From assembly GCA_900546255.1 (NCBI GenBank), contig URCB01000036.1, positions 1 to 19,819 of the forward strand: a stretch of DNA of 19,819 nt. The letters run 5' to 3'. Position numbers and translations under genes: made by a program. The notes under the pieces were generated by a model that saw only the letters and a program-made list of their open reading frames with translations, had not been told where the DNA came from and did no database searches. This stretch comes from an uncultured Eubacteriales bacterium (GTDB lineage: Bacteria > Bacillota > Clostridia > Oscillospirales > Oscillospiraceae). Shown in pieces: positions 7,026-14,719 of this stretch. Within the stretch, counting starts at the first letter, position 1. Each line of letters starts with the position of its first letter.

Positions 7026-8447
7026 ATGAACCAAGTGCTTGACGGCATTGACAAGGTTGTCACTGCCATCAGCGGGGTCCTGTACATGCCCTGGGTCCCC
7101 TTCCTGCTCCTGGCCGCCGGCCTGTTCTTCACCTTCCGCAGCAAGTTCATGCAGGTCCGCCTGCTGGGCGAGTCCTTCCGGGTGGTGTCGGAAAAGCCCA
7201 AGACCAAGGGGGGCATCTCCTCCTTCGGCGCACTGATGGTCTCCACCGCTTCCCGGGTGGGTACCGGCAACATCGTCGGCGTCTCCACCGCCATCTGCAT
7301 GGGCGGCTACGGCGCCGTGTTCTGGATGTGGATGACCGCCATCCTGGGCGGGGCCACCTCCTTCATCGAGTCCACGCTGGCCCAGGTGTATAAGCGGAAG
7401 AATCCCGACGGCACCTACTTCGGCGGCCCCTCCTACTACATGGAGACGGCTCTGAAAAAGCGTTGGCTGGGGGTCATCTTCGCGGTGATCATCATCCTCA
7501 CCTACGCCGTGGGCTACAACATGCTGGCCTCCTACAACCTCCAGTCCTCCTTCTCCGCCTTCTCCTTCTACCATGAGGGCAGCACCCCCCTGGTGATCGG
7601 CATCATCCTGGCCCTTCTCTTCGCCGTGTGCGTCATGGGCGGGGCCAAGCGGCTGACCAAGATCACCGGCGCCCTGGTGCCCATCATGGGCATCTTCTAC
7701 GTGGCCGTGGCCGTGGTGGTGGTGGTGGGCAACGCCTCCATCGTCCCCGAGGTGTTCCGGAACATCTTCGCCAGCGCCTTCGACTTCCCCGCCATCTTCG
7801 GCGGCTTCACCGGCTCCTGCATGATGGAAGGCATCAAGCGGGGCCTGTACTCCAACGAGGCCGGTATGGGTTCTGCCCCCAATGCCGCTGCCACCGCTGA
7901 CGTCTCCCACCCCGCCAAGCAGGGCCTGGTGCAGATGCTGGCCGTGTTCATCGACACCCTGCTCATCTGCTCCGCCACCGCGCTGATGTGCCTGTGCTCC
8001 GGCGTGGTGCCCACCACGGAGGCCGCCGGCGCCCCCTATGTCCAGGCCGCCCTGCAGACCGCCCTGGGGGACTTCGGCCCCGTCTTCATCGCTGTGTCCA
8101 TGGCACTGTTCGCCTTCACCACCCTCATCGGCAACTACTATTACTGCGAGGGCTGCCTGCGCTTCATCTTTAAGCGCATCCCCAGCCACAACTTTATGAC
8201 CGGCTTCCGCATTGTAGCTGCCATTGTGGTCATGCTGGGCGCCATCATCACCATGCAGCTGGCATGGGACACCGCTGACCTCTTCCAGGCCCTGATGGTC
8301 ATCATCAACGTCCCGGTGATCCTCATCCTCAGCCGCACCGCTGTTAAAGTCCTCAAGGACTATACCACACAGCGCAAGGCCGGAAAGAACCCCGAGTTCA
8401 AATCCGCCAACGTCGGCTTGGAAGGGAAAACCGAAGCCTGGGAGTAA
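7026..8447 (+). CDS. Sodium:alanine/glycine symporter (AGCS family)
   Basis: This 473-residue membrane transporter would import alanine and/or glycine with sodium. AGCS signatures are clear: VGTGNIVGVSTAI followed by GGYGAVFWMWM (78-103), GGPSYYME (133-140) and SNEAGMGSAP (276-285). Family proteins in Firmicutes are called AlsT, DagA or AgcS. I chose the ATG at 7026 rather than the in-frame GTG at 7017 because the GAGAGAG Shine-Dalgarno (7011-7017) is about 8 bp before the ATG and overlaps the GTG. The gene has its own promoter with a dyad over the -10 box and a terminator at 8472. The response-regulator gene follows in the same direction and may control it (inference from proximity only). 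Confidence 0.95.
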   Translation: MNQVLDGIDKVVTAISGVLYMPWVPFLLLAAGLFFTFRSKFMQVRLLGESFRVVSEKPKTKGGISSFGALMVSTASRVGTGNIVGVSTAICMGGYGAVFWMWMTAILGGATSFIESTLAQVYKRKNPDGTYFGGPSYYMETALKKRWLGVIFAVIIILTYAVGYNMLASYNLQSSFSAFSFYHEGSTPLVIGIILALLFAVCVMGGAKRLTKITGALVPIMGIFYVAVAVVVVVGNASIVPEVFRNIFASAFDFPAIFGGFTGSCMMEGIKRGLYSNEAGMGSAPNAAATADVSHPAKQGLVQMLAVFIDTLLICSATALMCLCSGVVPTTEAAGAPYVQAALQTALGDFGPVFIAVSMALFAFTTLIGNYYYCEGCLRFIFKRIPSHNFMTGFRIVAAIVVMLGAIITMQLAWDTADLFQALMVIINVPVILILSRTAVKVLKDYTTQRKAGKNPEFKSANVGLEGKTEAWE

Positions 8448-8471
8448 GCGCAACGTTTTCACACGCAACGC

Positions 8472-8504
8472 AACGGACGCGGCAGCTGCCGCGTCCGTTC
8501 CTGT
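8472..8504 (+). terminator. Terminator of the AGCS symporter gene
   Basis: A perfect 28-bp dyad (8472-8485/8486-8499, arms aacggacgcggcag and its complement) is followed by cctgtttt. The T-tract is interrupted, so termination may be less tight than at the other terminators here. Confidence 0.75.
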
Positions 8505-8602
8505 TTTCCCAGGTTTCCCCGGGGGCAGAAGCCCTTTTGTAAACTTTTTCTCCTTTTGCAAATCTTTTGTGCCCTCTCTTTCTAACTTTTTCCCCGCAGA
8601 TC

Positions 8603-8631
8603 TTGCCTTTTCGAAGTTTTCCAGGTATAAT
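8603..8631 (+). promoter_or_regulatory. Promoter of the response-regulator gene
   Basis: TTGCCT (8603-8608), a 17-bp spacer and a perfect TATAAT (8626-8631) place the transcription start near 8638, some 28 nt before the ATG at 8666. Confidence 0.75.
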
Positions 8632-8665
8632 TGAATATAAACTCAGTTTCCTGAGGGGGATTTGT

Positions 8666-9343
8666 ATGTATCAAGTTATCATCGTAGAGGACGATCCCAT
8701 GGTCGCCGAGATCGACAAACAATATGTAGAGCACAACAGCAAGATGGCCATCGCCGGGATTTTCCAAAACGGCCAGGACGCCTTGGACTTTGTGCGCACC
8801 CATCCTGTCGACTTGATCATGTTAGACTACTACATGCCCGTCATGGACGGGCGCACCTTTCTCGTCAAACTCCGGGCCGAGGGCATCCTGGCCGATGTGA
8901 TCATGGTCACCGCCGCCAGCGAGGCCCGGCACGTCAGCGAGCTGTACTCCTACGGCGTGTCGGACTACCTCATCAAGCCCTTTGACTACAACCGCTTCCA
9001 AACCGCCCTGCAGAAGTTCGTGGCCCGGAAGGAGGCCTTCTCCGGCGACAAAGCCTTTAACCAGGAGGAGCTGGACAAGGTCATCGCCCCGGAGGGCCAG
9101 CGCAGCGGCCAGTTTGTGGACAAGGGCATCCACCCGGTCACCTTGGAGATCATCTGCTCCTTCCTGCGGGAGCACAAGAGCGAAAAGCTCTCCATCGAAG
9201 ACATCGCCAAAAACGTCTCCCTTTCCCGGGTGACCCTGCGGCGGTACATGAACTACCTCATCGACAAAAACAGCGTCATCGGCGGCGTGGACTACTCCAC
9301 CGGTGGCCGGCCTTCGGCAGTGTACACCTACATCGGCAAGTAA
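8666..9343 (+). CDS. CitB/DcuR-type response regulator
   Basis: This 225-residue two-component response regulator has a receiver domain (about 1-120) with the acidic pair D9/D10, phospho-acceptor D54 in MLDYYMPVMDG, T82 and K104 in LIKPF. Its DNA-binding part (about 150-225) has the CitB/DcuR/DctR character, with the helix pair SIEDIAKNVSLSRVTLRRYMNYL and a final GGRPSAVYTY. Such regulators usually answer to sensors of citrate, C4-dicarboxylates or other small metabolites. The ATG at 8666 was chosen over an upstream in-frame ATG at 8567 because GAGGGGGA precedes it and the receiver begins at once; the upstream part would translate its promoter. No histidine kinase is encoded next to it, which is unusual for this family, so the partner must be elsewhere. 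Confidence 0.93.
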   Translation: MYQVIIVEDDPMVAEIDKQYVEHNSKMAIAGIFQNGQDALDFVRTHPVDLIMLDYYMPVMDGRTFLVKLRAEGILADVIMVTAASEARHVSELYSYGVSDYLIKPFDYNRFQTALQKFVARKEAFSGDKAFNQEELDKVIAPEGQRSGQFVDKGIHPVTLEIICSFLREHKSEKLSIEDIAKNVSLSRVTLRRYMNYLIDKNSVIGGVDYSTGGRPSAVYTYIGK

Positions 9344-9356
9344 GGCCACTTCCCAG

Positions 9357-9390
9357 AACTCCCGTGGGCAGTCCACGGGAGTTTCCTTTT
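9357..9390 (+). terminator. Intrinsic terminator of the response-regulator gene
   Basis: Arms 9357-9367 (aactcccgtgg) and 9373-9383 form an 11-bp stem with loop gcagt, followed by tccttttt. It separates the regulator from the acyl-CoA ligase gene, whose promoter must lie in the short AT-rich stretch 9384-9407. Confidence 0.85.
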
Positions 9391-9419
9391 TATACCATAT
9401 TATAATAAGGAGAACCGAC

Positions 9420-11063
9420 ATGGCAGAATTCTATACCCGCTTCCTCCGGGAGACTATGGACCAGGCCGGCCAGGTCACCCAATGGTCCTACCAGTACGAA
9501 GAGGACTTCAACTACGGTTACGACGTCATCGACCCCCTGGGGGACCTGGACCCCCACCGCCTGGCCATGCTCTGGCGGAACCACCGGGGGGAGGAAAAGC
9601 GCCTGACCTTCGGCGACCTGAAAACCCTCAGCAACCAGGCGGCCAACCTCCTGCGCAGCCACGGCCTGCAGAACGGGGACGTGGTGATGACCGCCCTGCG
9701 CACCCATTGGAGCTACTGGATCGTGGCCCTGGCGGCCCACAAGCTGGGCCTGCTCCTGGCCCCGGTGTACTACCGCCTCACCGCGGAGGACTTCCGCTAC
9801 CGGATGGAGAAGGCGAAGGTCCGCTGCGTCGTCACCTGCCGGGAGGGGCCTGCGGCGGAGAACATCTGGGCCGCCGCAGAGCAGGCCCAGGTCCCCCTCC
9901 GGTTCGCCCTGGGCCCTGGGGAAGACGGTTTCCTGGATCTTCTGGCCGCCCTGCCCCAGCAGCCGGGCACCTTGGACCGGGTGCCCACCCTGGCCACCGA
10001 CCCCCTCCTGCTCTACTTCACCTCGGGCACCACGGGGCTGCCCAAGGGGGTCCTCCATGACCACGCCTTCCCCCTGGCCAACTACTGGGGGGCCCGGTAC
10101 ATGCAGGACGTCCACAAGGGCTCCCGCCACTTCGCCACCGGGGACACCGGGTGGGAGGTGGTCTCCGGCACCAAGTTCTACGGCCAGTGGCTCCTCCAGG
10201 GGACTCTGCTGGTGTACGACTACGACCGCTTCCCCCCGGAGCAGGTGCTGGCCTTCCTGGCCGAGGCCAAGGCCACCAGCATCATGGCCCAGCCGTCGGT
10301 CTACCGCCTGCTTACCCAAGTGGGGATGGACCGGTATGACCTCTCCTCCATCACCAACTACGCCGTGGGCGGGGAAAAGCTCCTCCCCGACCTGGCCCAG
10401 ACCGTCACCCAGCAGACCGGCCACGTCCTCTACGAGGGCTATGCCCAGTCCGAGGCCGGCCTCATCGCCTCGGCCTCCCAGGTGATGGGACGGAAGGAGG
10501 GCTCCGTGGGGAAAATCCTGCCCAAGTACCACGTGGAGATCCTCCGAGAGGACGGCACCTTCGCCCCCCCGGGGGAGCAGGGGGAGATCATCCTGGTGGC
10601 CGACGGCGGCCGGCATCCCCAGGGCCTCATGATGGGCTACCTGGACGACGAGGAGGCCAACCGCCGCCTCTGGGACGGGGACTACTTCCACACCGGCGAC
10701 CTGGCCACCCGGGACGCCGACGGCTTCCTCTACTACCTGGGCCGATCCGACGGCATCATCAAAACCAAAGGCTACCGGGTGAGCCCTGTGGAGATCGAGG
10801 AGGCCCTCTCCCGCCACCCGGCGGTGGCCGAATGTCTGGCCACCGGGGAACCCGACCCCGACCTGGGCCAGAAGGTGAAGGTCTATGTGACCCTGGCCCC
10901 GGGATACGCCCCCTCCCCCGCCCTTCGGGAGGCGCTGATGGCCTTCCACAACGAGGCCTGCGCCGGGTTTAAAAAGATCCGGGACCTGGCCTTCGTCCCC
11001 GCCCTGGCCCACAACGCCAACGGAAAGCTGATCCGGGGGCAGTTCCGAGACCCCAAAGCCTAA
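9420..11063 (+). CDS. ANL-superfamily acyl-CoA ligase, medium-chain/acetyl-CoA synthetase-like
   Basis: This 547-residue AMP-forming ligase would activate a carboxylic acid to its CoA thioester via an acyl-adenylate. It shows the ATP-binding loop YFTSGTTGLPKG (199-210), the GDTGWE segment (241-246) typical of the acetyl- and medium-chain acyl-CoA synthetases, YAQSEAG at the aromatic/A5 position, the hinge region with HTGDLATRD and GRSDGIIKTKGYRVSP, and the catalytic lysine in NANGKLIRG (K536). The domain set is complete. AAGGAGA precedes the ATG at 9420; the longer frame starting at 9303 would cross the preceding terminator. The acid substrate (acetate, butyrate, aromatic or branched) cannot be read from the sequence. 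It lies beside transport and sensing genes but is a separate transcription unit. Confidence 0.92.
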   Translation: MAEFYTRFLRETMDQAGQVTQWSYQYEEDFNYGYDVIDPLGDLDPHRLAMLWRNHRGEEKRLTFGDLKTLSNQAANLLRSHGLQNGDVVMTALRTHWSYWIVALAAHKLGLLLAPVYYRLTAEDFRYRMEKAKVRCVVTCREGPAAENIWAAAEQAQVPLRFALGPGEDGFLDLLAALPQQPGTLDRVPTLATDPLLLYFTSGTTGLPKGVLHDHAFPLANYWGARYMQDVHKGSRHFATGDTGWEVVSGTKFYGQWLLQGTLLVYDYDRFPPEQVLAFLAEAKATSIMAQPSVYRLLTQVGMDRYDLSSITNYAVGGEKLLPDLAQTVTQQTGHVLYEGYAQSEAGLIASASQVMGRKEGSVGKILPKYHVEILREDGTFAPPGEQGEIILVADGGRHPQGLMMGYLDDEEANRRLWDGDYFHTGDLATRDADGFLYYLGRSDGIIKTKGYRVSPVEIEEALSRHPAVAECLATGEPDPDLGQKVKVYVTLAPGYAPSPALREALMAFHNEACAGFKKIRDLAFVPALAHNANGKLIRGQFRDPKA

Positions 11064-11078
11064 CCCTTCCGAGAAAAA

Positions 11079-11103
11079 GCAGCCCCAGCGGGCTGCTTTT
11101 TTT
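11079..11103 (+). terminator. Intrinsic terminator of the acyl-CoA ligase gene
   Basis: Arms 11079-11085 (gcagccc) and 11090-11096 with loop cagc, followed by T7 (11097-11103). An A5 run before the stem (11074-11078) makes it possibly active on the other strand too. Confidence 0.9.
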
Positions 11104-11163
11104 CGTTTCCGCGCCGCGGCAGAGGGGTGCCCTTCCCTTTTTTCAAAAATTTCTGAAAATCCT

Positions 11164-11212
11164 GTCAGGAAATGGCCCTCTCAACCGTTCTATCTATAGA
11201 GGAGTGAACTCC
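11164..11212 (+). promoter_or_regulatory. Candidate ECF-type autoregulatory promoter and RBS hairpin
   Basis: GTCAGG (11164-11169, within cctgtcaggaaat) and GTTCTA (11187-11192, within ccgttctatc) are 17 bp apart. This non-sigma-A pattern (TGTCA-like -35, CGT-like -10) is what an ECF factor that activates its own operon would be expected to use. The RBS GGAG (11201-11204) can pair with CTCC (11209-11212) around tgaa, just before the ATG at 11215. Both readings are tentative. Confidence 0.4.
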
Positions 11213-11214
11213 AT

Positions 11215-11733
11215 ATGCTGCCGCTGCTCTTGTCCGCCCTGGAGCGTCCCGAAGAAAAACGCATCTTCACCCTGTTCTTTCAGACCCACGAGCAGGGCTT
11301 GCTTCGCTATGCCCGTTCCCTCACCGGCAGCCCTGTCCTGGGGGAGGAGGTCTGCCAGGAGGCCTGGATGAAATGCCTCCAACACGCAGAGACCTTCTTC
11401 GCCATCCCCCCAGACCGGCGGCTGGGCTGGATGGTCGTCATTGTGAAGCACACCGCCTACTCCCTCCTGGAAAAGGAGGGGCGGCACCTGCCCCTGGACC
11501 CGGACTGGGATGCCCCCGCCCCAGAGGCCGGGGACGTCCAGGGGCTCGTGGACCTGATCCGGGCCCTGCCGGAGCAGTACCGCACCATTCTGGAACTGAA
11601 GTTCCTCTGGGAGTGGACCGACCGGGCCATCGCCCAGGCCGTGGGCCTGTCCGTGGACGCCGTCAGCGCCCGGGTGAGCCGGGGCCGGAAACTCCTCCAA
11701 CAAAACTTACGAGAGGCGGGATACCATGACTGA
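11215..11733 (+). CDS. ECF (extracytoplasmic function) RNA polymerase sigma factor
   Basis: This 172-residue protein has sigma region 2 (about residues 22-88, including LGEEVCQEAWMKCL and RRLGWMVVIVKHTAYSLL) and sigma region 4 with its HTH (about 116-168, ALPEQYRTILELKF, then TDRAIAQAVGLSVDAVSARVSRGRKLL). Regions 1 and 3 are absent, as in ECF factors. The start MLPLLLS is characteristic of clostridial ECF proteins, which supports the ATG at 11215 with AGAGGAG upstream. The 3' end overlaps the anti-sigma gene by 8 bp, so synthesis of the two is coupled. The signal is probably a cell-envelope or extracytoplasmic stress sensed by the partner. Confidence 0.93.
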   Translation: MLPLLLSALERPEEKRIFTLFFQTHEQGLLRYARSLTGSPVLGEEVCQEAWMKCLQHAETFFAIPPDRRLGWMVVIVKHTAYSLLEKEGRHLPLDPDWDAPAPEAGDVQGLVDLIRALPEQYRTILELKFLWEWTDRAIAQAVGLSVDAVSARVSRGRKLLQQNLREAGYHD

Positions 11734-12433
11734 ATCCGCTGAAGAACTCCAGCGCATCCGTCGGGCCCTTTTGGACGCCGCGGCAGCGGATTACCACCAG
11801 GCCCTAGCCGCGGCGCCTGCCGACGTTCCCCCCTCCCGGGTCTACCGCCGGTGGCGGCGCAGGCTGCTGCGGAACCCCCAAGGGCTCCTCCGGCAGCAGG
11901 CCAGGCCCCCTTGGGCCCGGGCCCTGCGGGGCGTGGCCTGCGCGGTGCTGGCCCTGTCTTTGACCTTCGGGGCGGTGATGATGGTCAGCCCGGAGGCCCG
12001 GGCGGCGGTGAGCCGGTGGTTTTTCCGGGAGGAGGACACCTACACCGCTTACCAATTCCATGGGGACATCTCCCAGGATTCCTTGCCGCGCTGGGTTCCT
12101 ACGAACTTGCCGGAGGGTTATACCCTACTCCACTGGGAGGACTTCGGTACCTGGGTGGAGATGGTCTATGCTGACGAACACACCGGGCAAACCCTTCAGT
12201 TCCGTTACCAGCGCCTATCCACTGGGGGCGGGTGGTCCTTGACCAACCGAAACACCACCCGAACCGAGGTCAGTGTACGCGGCCTTCCCGGCCATCTATA
12301 CACCGCCCAAGAAGGTTCCTCGCACACGCTGGTGTGGTTTGATCAAGAGAGCGGGTACTCTTTCCTCCTGTCTGCCCAACTGCCTGTGGAGGAACTGTTG
12401 GCCGTGGGGGAGGGGGTCACCCAAAAAGAATAA
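11726..12433 (+). CDS. Membrane anti-sigma factor with DUF4367-like extracellular domain
   Basis: The 235 residues divide into a basic cytoplasmic N-terminus (about 1-64, arginine-rich, presumably holding the ECF factor), one membrane helix (about 65-88, around CAVLALSLTFGAVMMV) and an outer domain (about 95-235). The outer domain has the DUF4367 pattern: WVPTNLPEGYTL, a central VRGLPGHLY and a late LVWFDQESGYSFLLS. DUF4367 proteins are repeatedly found next to ECF sigma genes in Clostridia. No classical zinc (ZAS) motif is seen in the N-terminus. Its start lies within the end of the sigma gene (8-bp overlap). From about 12,060 onward codon use is less strictly G/C-ending than in the neighbours. 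Confidence 0.85.
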   Translation: MTESAEELQRIRRALLDAAAADYHQALAAAPADVPPSRVYRRWRRRLLRNPQGLLRQQARPPWARALRGVACAVLALSLTFGAVMMVSPEARAAVSRWFFREEDTYTAYQFHGDISQDSLPRWVPTNLPEGYTLLHWEDFGTWVEMVYADEHTGQTLQFRYQRLSTGGGWSLTNRNTTRTEVSVRGLPGHLYTAQEGSSHTLVWFDQESGYSFLLSAQLPVEELLAVGEGVTQKE

Positions 12434-12467
12434 CCCCTCCGCTGCTTTTTAGAAAGGAGACTTCCCT

Positions 12468-13115
12468 ATGAAACATCCCCGTCGATCCATTCCCCTGCTT
12501 TGCCTTGCCATTCTCCTAGGTTCTGTCGCCCTGGGGGCTGCTGCCCACGCACCAGCATCTGTTCCCTCCTCCCGTCCTTCCCAGGCGGCAGACGCCGTCC
12601 ATACCCTGCATCAACTCCTTGGAAGTGCCCAGGTAGATGCCATTCTATCCGGCCAGCAGCCCACCGCCTTGGAAGACCTGGACACTTCCCAGTTGGAAGC
12701 CCTGTTCAATGCTCTGGGTGACGAGGAGAGCTACTCCCTGGAAGAGTCCGAGCAAGCCGGGGCCATCCAGGCCAAAATCGCCGCGATCCTCAACCTGCGC
12801 ACCCAAGATTTGCCGCCAGAAACCACACCGGTCACCCTGGAACGGCTGCTTCGCACCACGGAGGACCGGATCGCCACCTGTCGGGTGCTCCTATCCCTTC
12901 CCCCTATGGACCCCGCTGAACTGGACCAGGATGCCGCCATTCAGACCCAGGAGGAGGCCAACCAGAAGATCCAGGCCCAGCTGGACCGTCTGCTCTCTTT
13001 CCAGGACCGCATCCAACAGGAAGCCACCGAAGAAAACGCCTACGACCTCTGGTGCGTCCTGTGGGATGACATTCTCCAGGAACCACAACCCACCCTTGCA
13101 GCGCCGGAGGCCTAA
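12468..13115 (+). CDS. Secreted protein of unknown function, third gene of the ECF operon
   Basis: This 215-residue protein starts with a signal peptide (basic MKHPRRS, hydrophobic core to about residue 23, Ala-rich AAAHA cleavage region). I recognise no domain in the rest: it is mostly helical, rich in Gln, Glu, Asp and Leu, with segments such as VHTLHQLLGSAQVDAIL and a long amphipathic stretch (about 150-190). There is no lipobox cysteine and no second membrane helix, so release to the outside is likely. AAAGGAGA precedes the ATG, and only 34 bp separate it from the anti-sigma gene, so it is very probably co-transcribed with the ECF pair. It may be the output or an external sensor partner of that system (inference). 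Confidence 0.75.
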   Translation: MKHPRRSIPLLCLAILLGSVALGAAAHAPASVPSSRPSQAADAVHTLHQLLGSAQVDAILSGQQPTALEDLDTSQLEALFNALGDEESYSLEESEQAGAIQAKIAAILNLRTQDLPPETTPVTLERLLRTTEDRIATCRVLLSLPPMDPAELDQDAAIQTQEEANQKIQAQLDRLLSFQDRIQQEATEENAYDLWCVLWDDILQEPQPTLAAPEA

Positions 13116-13134
13116 CCACTCTCCCCGCCCTTGT

Positions 13135-13167
13135 TTGACAGTATTTTCCAGCATAATATCGTATAAT
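13135..13167 (+). promoter_or_regulatory. Candidate promoter region of the spoIIA operon
   Basis: A perfect TTGACA (13135-13140) is followed by TATCGT (13157-13162, 16-bp spacer) and by a perfect TATAAT (13162-13167, 21-bp spacer, too long for a normal pair). Transcription from either would begin near 13169-13174, inside the left arm of the terminator at 13168-13201. I saw no clear sigma-H box (AGGA...GAAT), although spoIIA is sigma-H dependent in Bacillus. Confidence 0.45.
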
Positions 13168-13201
13168 CGCCGTGTACCCACCTGGGTACACGGCGTTTTT
13201 T
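13168..13201 (+). terminator. Intrinsic terminator of the ECF operon, upstream of spoIIAA
   Basis: Arms 13168-13179 (cgccgtgtaccc) and 13184-13195 form a perfect 12-bp stem with loop acct, followed by T6. It ends the ECF operon 52 bp after the stop of the secreted-protein gene and only 37 bp before the spoIIAA start. Confidence 0.9.
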
Positions 13202-13237
13202 CGTCTTGACCACCCACCAAAGAAAGGGGTTTTTTCC

Positions 13238-13543
13238 ATGGCTGTCGCCTATACCACCCACAACCGCATCCTCACCGTCACCCTGTCGGGGGAGATTGAC
13301 CACCACCGGGTCAAGGGGGTCCTCCAGGACCTGGACCAGGCCATCGACGAGGTGCTCCCCCGCCAGCTCATTGTGGACTGCGCCGGCATCACCTTTATGG
13401 ACAGTTCCGGCATCGCCGTCCTTCTCCGTCTGTGGCAGCGGATGGGGGAGCTGGACGGAACCATCCAGGTCACCGGCCTGCCGGAGCAGCCCGCCCGGGT
13501 TCTGCGGGCTGCCGGGCTCCAACGGCTGATCCCCCTCACCTGA
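13238..13543 (+). CDS. spoIIAA: Anti-sigma F factor antagonist SpoIIAA
   Basis: This 101-residue STAS-domain protein would release sigma F in the forespore by binding SpoIIAB, and be inactivated by SpoIIAB-catalysed phosphorylation. LSGEIDHHRV (17-26) and FMDSSGIAVLL (53-63) match the family; the first serine of DSS (S56) corresponds to phospho-Ser58 of B. subtilis SpoIIAA. The ATG at 13238 follows AAAGGGG. The in-frame extension to 13172 was rejected because it covers the terminator hairpin. It is the first gene of the spoIIAA-spoIIAB-sigF operon, with spoIIAB 16 bp downstream. Confidence 0.95.
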   Translation: MAVAYTTHNRILTVTLSGEIDHHRVKGVLQDLDQAIDEVLPRQLIVDCAGITFMDSSGIAVLLRLWQRMGELDGTIQVTGLPEQPARVLRAAGLQRLIPLT

Positions 13544-13559
13544 AAGGAGAGTACATACC

Positions 13560-14012
13560 ATGCGTACCATCAAATACACCAACCAGGTCTCCCTGGTGTT
13601 CCCCTCCCGGTCGGCCAACGAGTCCTTTGCCCGGTCGGCGGCTGCCGCCTTCGCCGCCCAGCTGGACCCCACCCTGGACGAGCTGGGGGACGTGAAAACC
13701 GCCGTCAGCGAGGCGGTGACCAACGCCATCGTCCACGCCTACCCGGACACCTTGGGAAAGGTGGAGCTGAAGCTCCGCCTCTACCCCGGCAACGAGTTGG
13801 AGCTCATCGTCCGGGACTGGGGGGTGGGCATCCCGGACATCGAACAGGCCCGCACCCCCCTCTTCACCACCGGCAATGAGGAGCGCTCGGGCATGGGTTT
13901 TACCATCATGGAGAGTTTCATGGACGCCGTGAAGGTCCGCTCCACCCCCGGCAAGGGGACCACGGTGACCATGCGCAAGCGCTTCGCCCTCCGGGCTGGG
14001 GGGAAGGCGTGA
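13560..14012 (+). CDS. spoIIAB: Anti-sigma F factor / serine kinase SpoIIAB
   Basis: This 150-residue GHKL-fold ATPase would hold sigma F inactive before septation and phosphorylate SpoIIAA. The N-box EAVTNAIVHAYPD (51-63, with E51, N55 and H59), the G1 box DWGVGIPD (86-93) and the G2 region ERSGMGFTIMESF (108-120) are intact. AAAGGAGAG lies just before the ATG. The stop overlaps the GTG start of sigF by GTGA, so the anti-sigma factor and its sigma factor are translationally coupled, as is usual for this operon. Confidence 0.96.
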   Translation: MRTIKYTNQVSLVFPSRSANESFARSAAAAFAAQLDPTLDELGDVKTAVSEAVTNAIVHAYPDTLGKVELKLRLYPGNELELIVRDWGVGIPDIEQARTPLFTTGNEERSGMGFTIMESFMDAVKVRSTPGKGTTVTMRKRFALRAGGKA

Positions 14013-14719
14013 TCCCCACCGAAACCGCCACCCTCCTCCAGGCCGCCCAGGCCGGGGACCAAGGGGCCTGCAGCCGTCTGGTGGAGGAGAACCAGGGGCT
14101 CATCTGGAGCGTGGTGAAACGCTACGCCCGGAAGGGGCAGGACAGCGAGGACCTCTACCAACTGGGCTGCCTGGGGTTTCTGAAAGCCGTCCACGGGTTT
14201 GACCTGGCCTTCGGCACCCAGTTTTCCACCTACGCCGTGCCCAAGATCGCCGGGGAGATCCGCCGCTTCCTCCGGGACGACGGGCCGGTGAAGGTGAGCC
14301 GGGGCCAGAAGGAGCAGGCCCTGGCCATCCACCGGGCCCGGAACCAGCTCACCGCCCAGCTGGGGCGGGAGCCCACTTTGTCGGAACTGGCCCAGGCCAC
14401 CGGCCTCACCCCGGAGGACATTGCCGCTGCCGACCTGGCCACGGCGGCGGTGGCCTCCCTCCAGGCGGAGTCCGGCGAGACCGGCCTGGCCTTGGAGGGG
14501 ATGGTGGCCTCCCCCGAGGAGGACCTGGTGGAGCGGGTGGCCCTGCGCACCGCCATCGACCGCCTGCCCCAGCAGCAGCGGATGCTCATCCTGCTGCGGT
14601 ACTACAAGGGGCTCACCCAGGACAAGACGGCAAAGATTCTAGGGGTGAGCCAGGTGCAGGTCTCCCGGCTGGAGAAAAAGGCCATCCAGTTCCTCCGGCA
14701 GGAGCTCCAGGAGGACTAG
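14009..14719 (+). CDS. sigF: RNA polymerase sporulation sigma factor SigF
   Basis: This 236-residue sigma-70-family factor directs early forespore transcription. It shows region 2 (NQGLIWSVVKRYARKG at 28-43, EDLYQLGCLGFLKAV at 47-61, FSTYAVPKIAGEIRRFLRDDG at 72-92), region 3 (VKVSRGQKEQAL and on) and region 4 with RYYKGLTQDKTAKILGVSQVQVSRLEKKA near the C-terminus. FRDDG-VKVSR and GVSQVQVSRLEKK are particularly close to SigF of Bacillus. The start is GTG, overlapping the spoIIAB stop, with GGGGGGAAGG before it. The stop codon shares four bases with that of the convergent tRNA-modifying enzyme gene, and no terminator is visible. Confidence 0.96.
   Translation: MIPTETATLLQAAQAGDQGACSRLVEENQGLIWSVVKRYARKGQDSEDLYQLGCLGFLKAVHGFDLAFGTQFSTYAVPKIAGEIRRFLRDDGPVKVSRGQKEQALAIHRARNQLTAQLGREPTLSELAQATGLTPEDIAAADLATAAVASLQAESGETGLALEGMVASPEEDLVERVALRTAIDRLPQQQRMLILLRYYKGLTQDKTAKILGVSQVQVSRLEKKAIQFLRQELQED

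Noticed and set aside
13135..13167. TTGACA paired with TATAAT as a normal sigma-A promoter
   Set aside because: The spacer is 21 bp, outside the usual 16-19. The pair is recorded only as a candidate region with the alternative TATCGT box.
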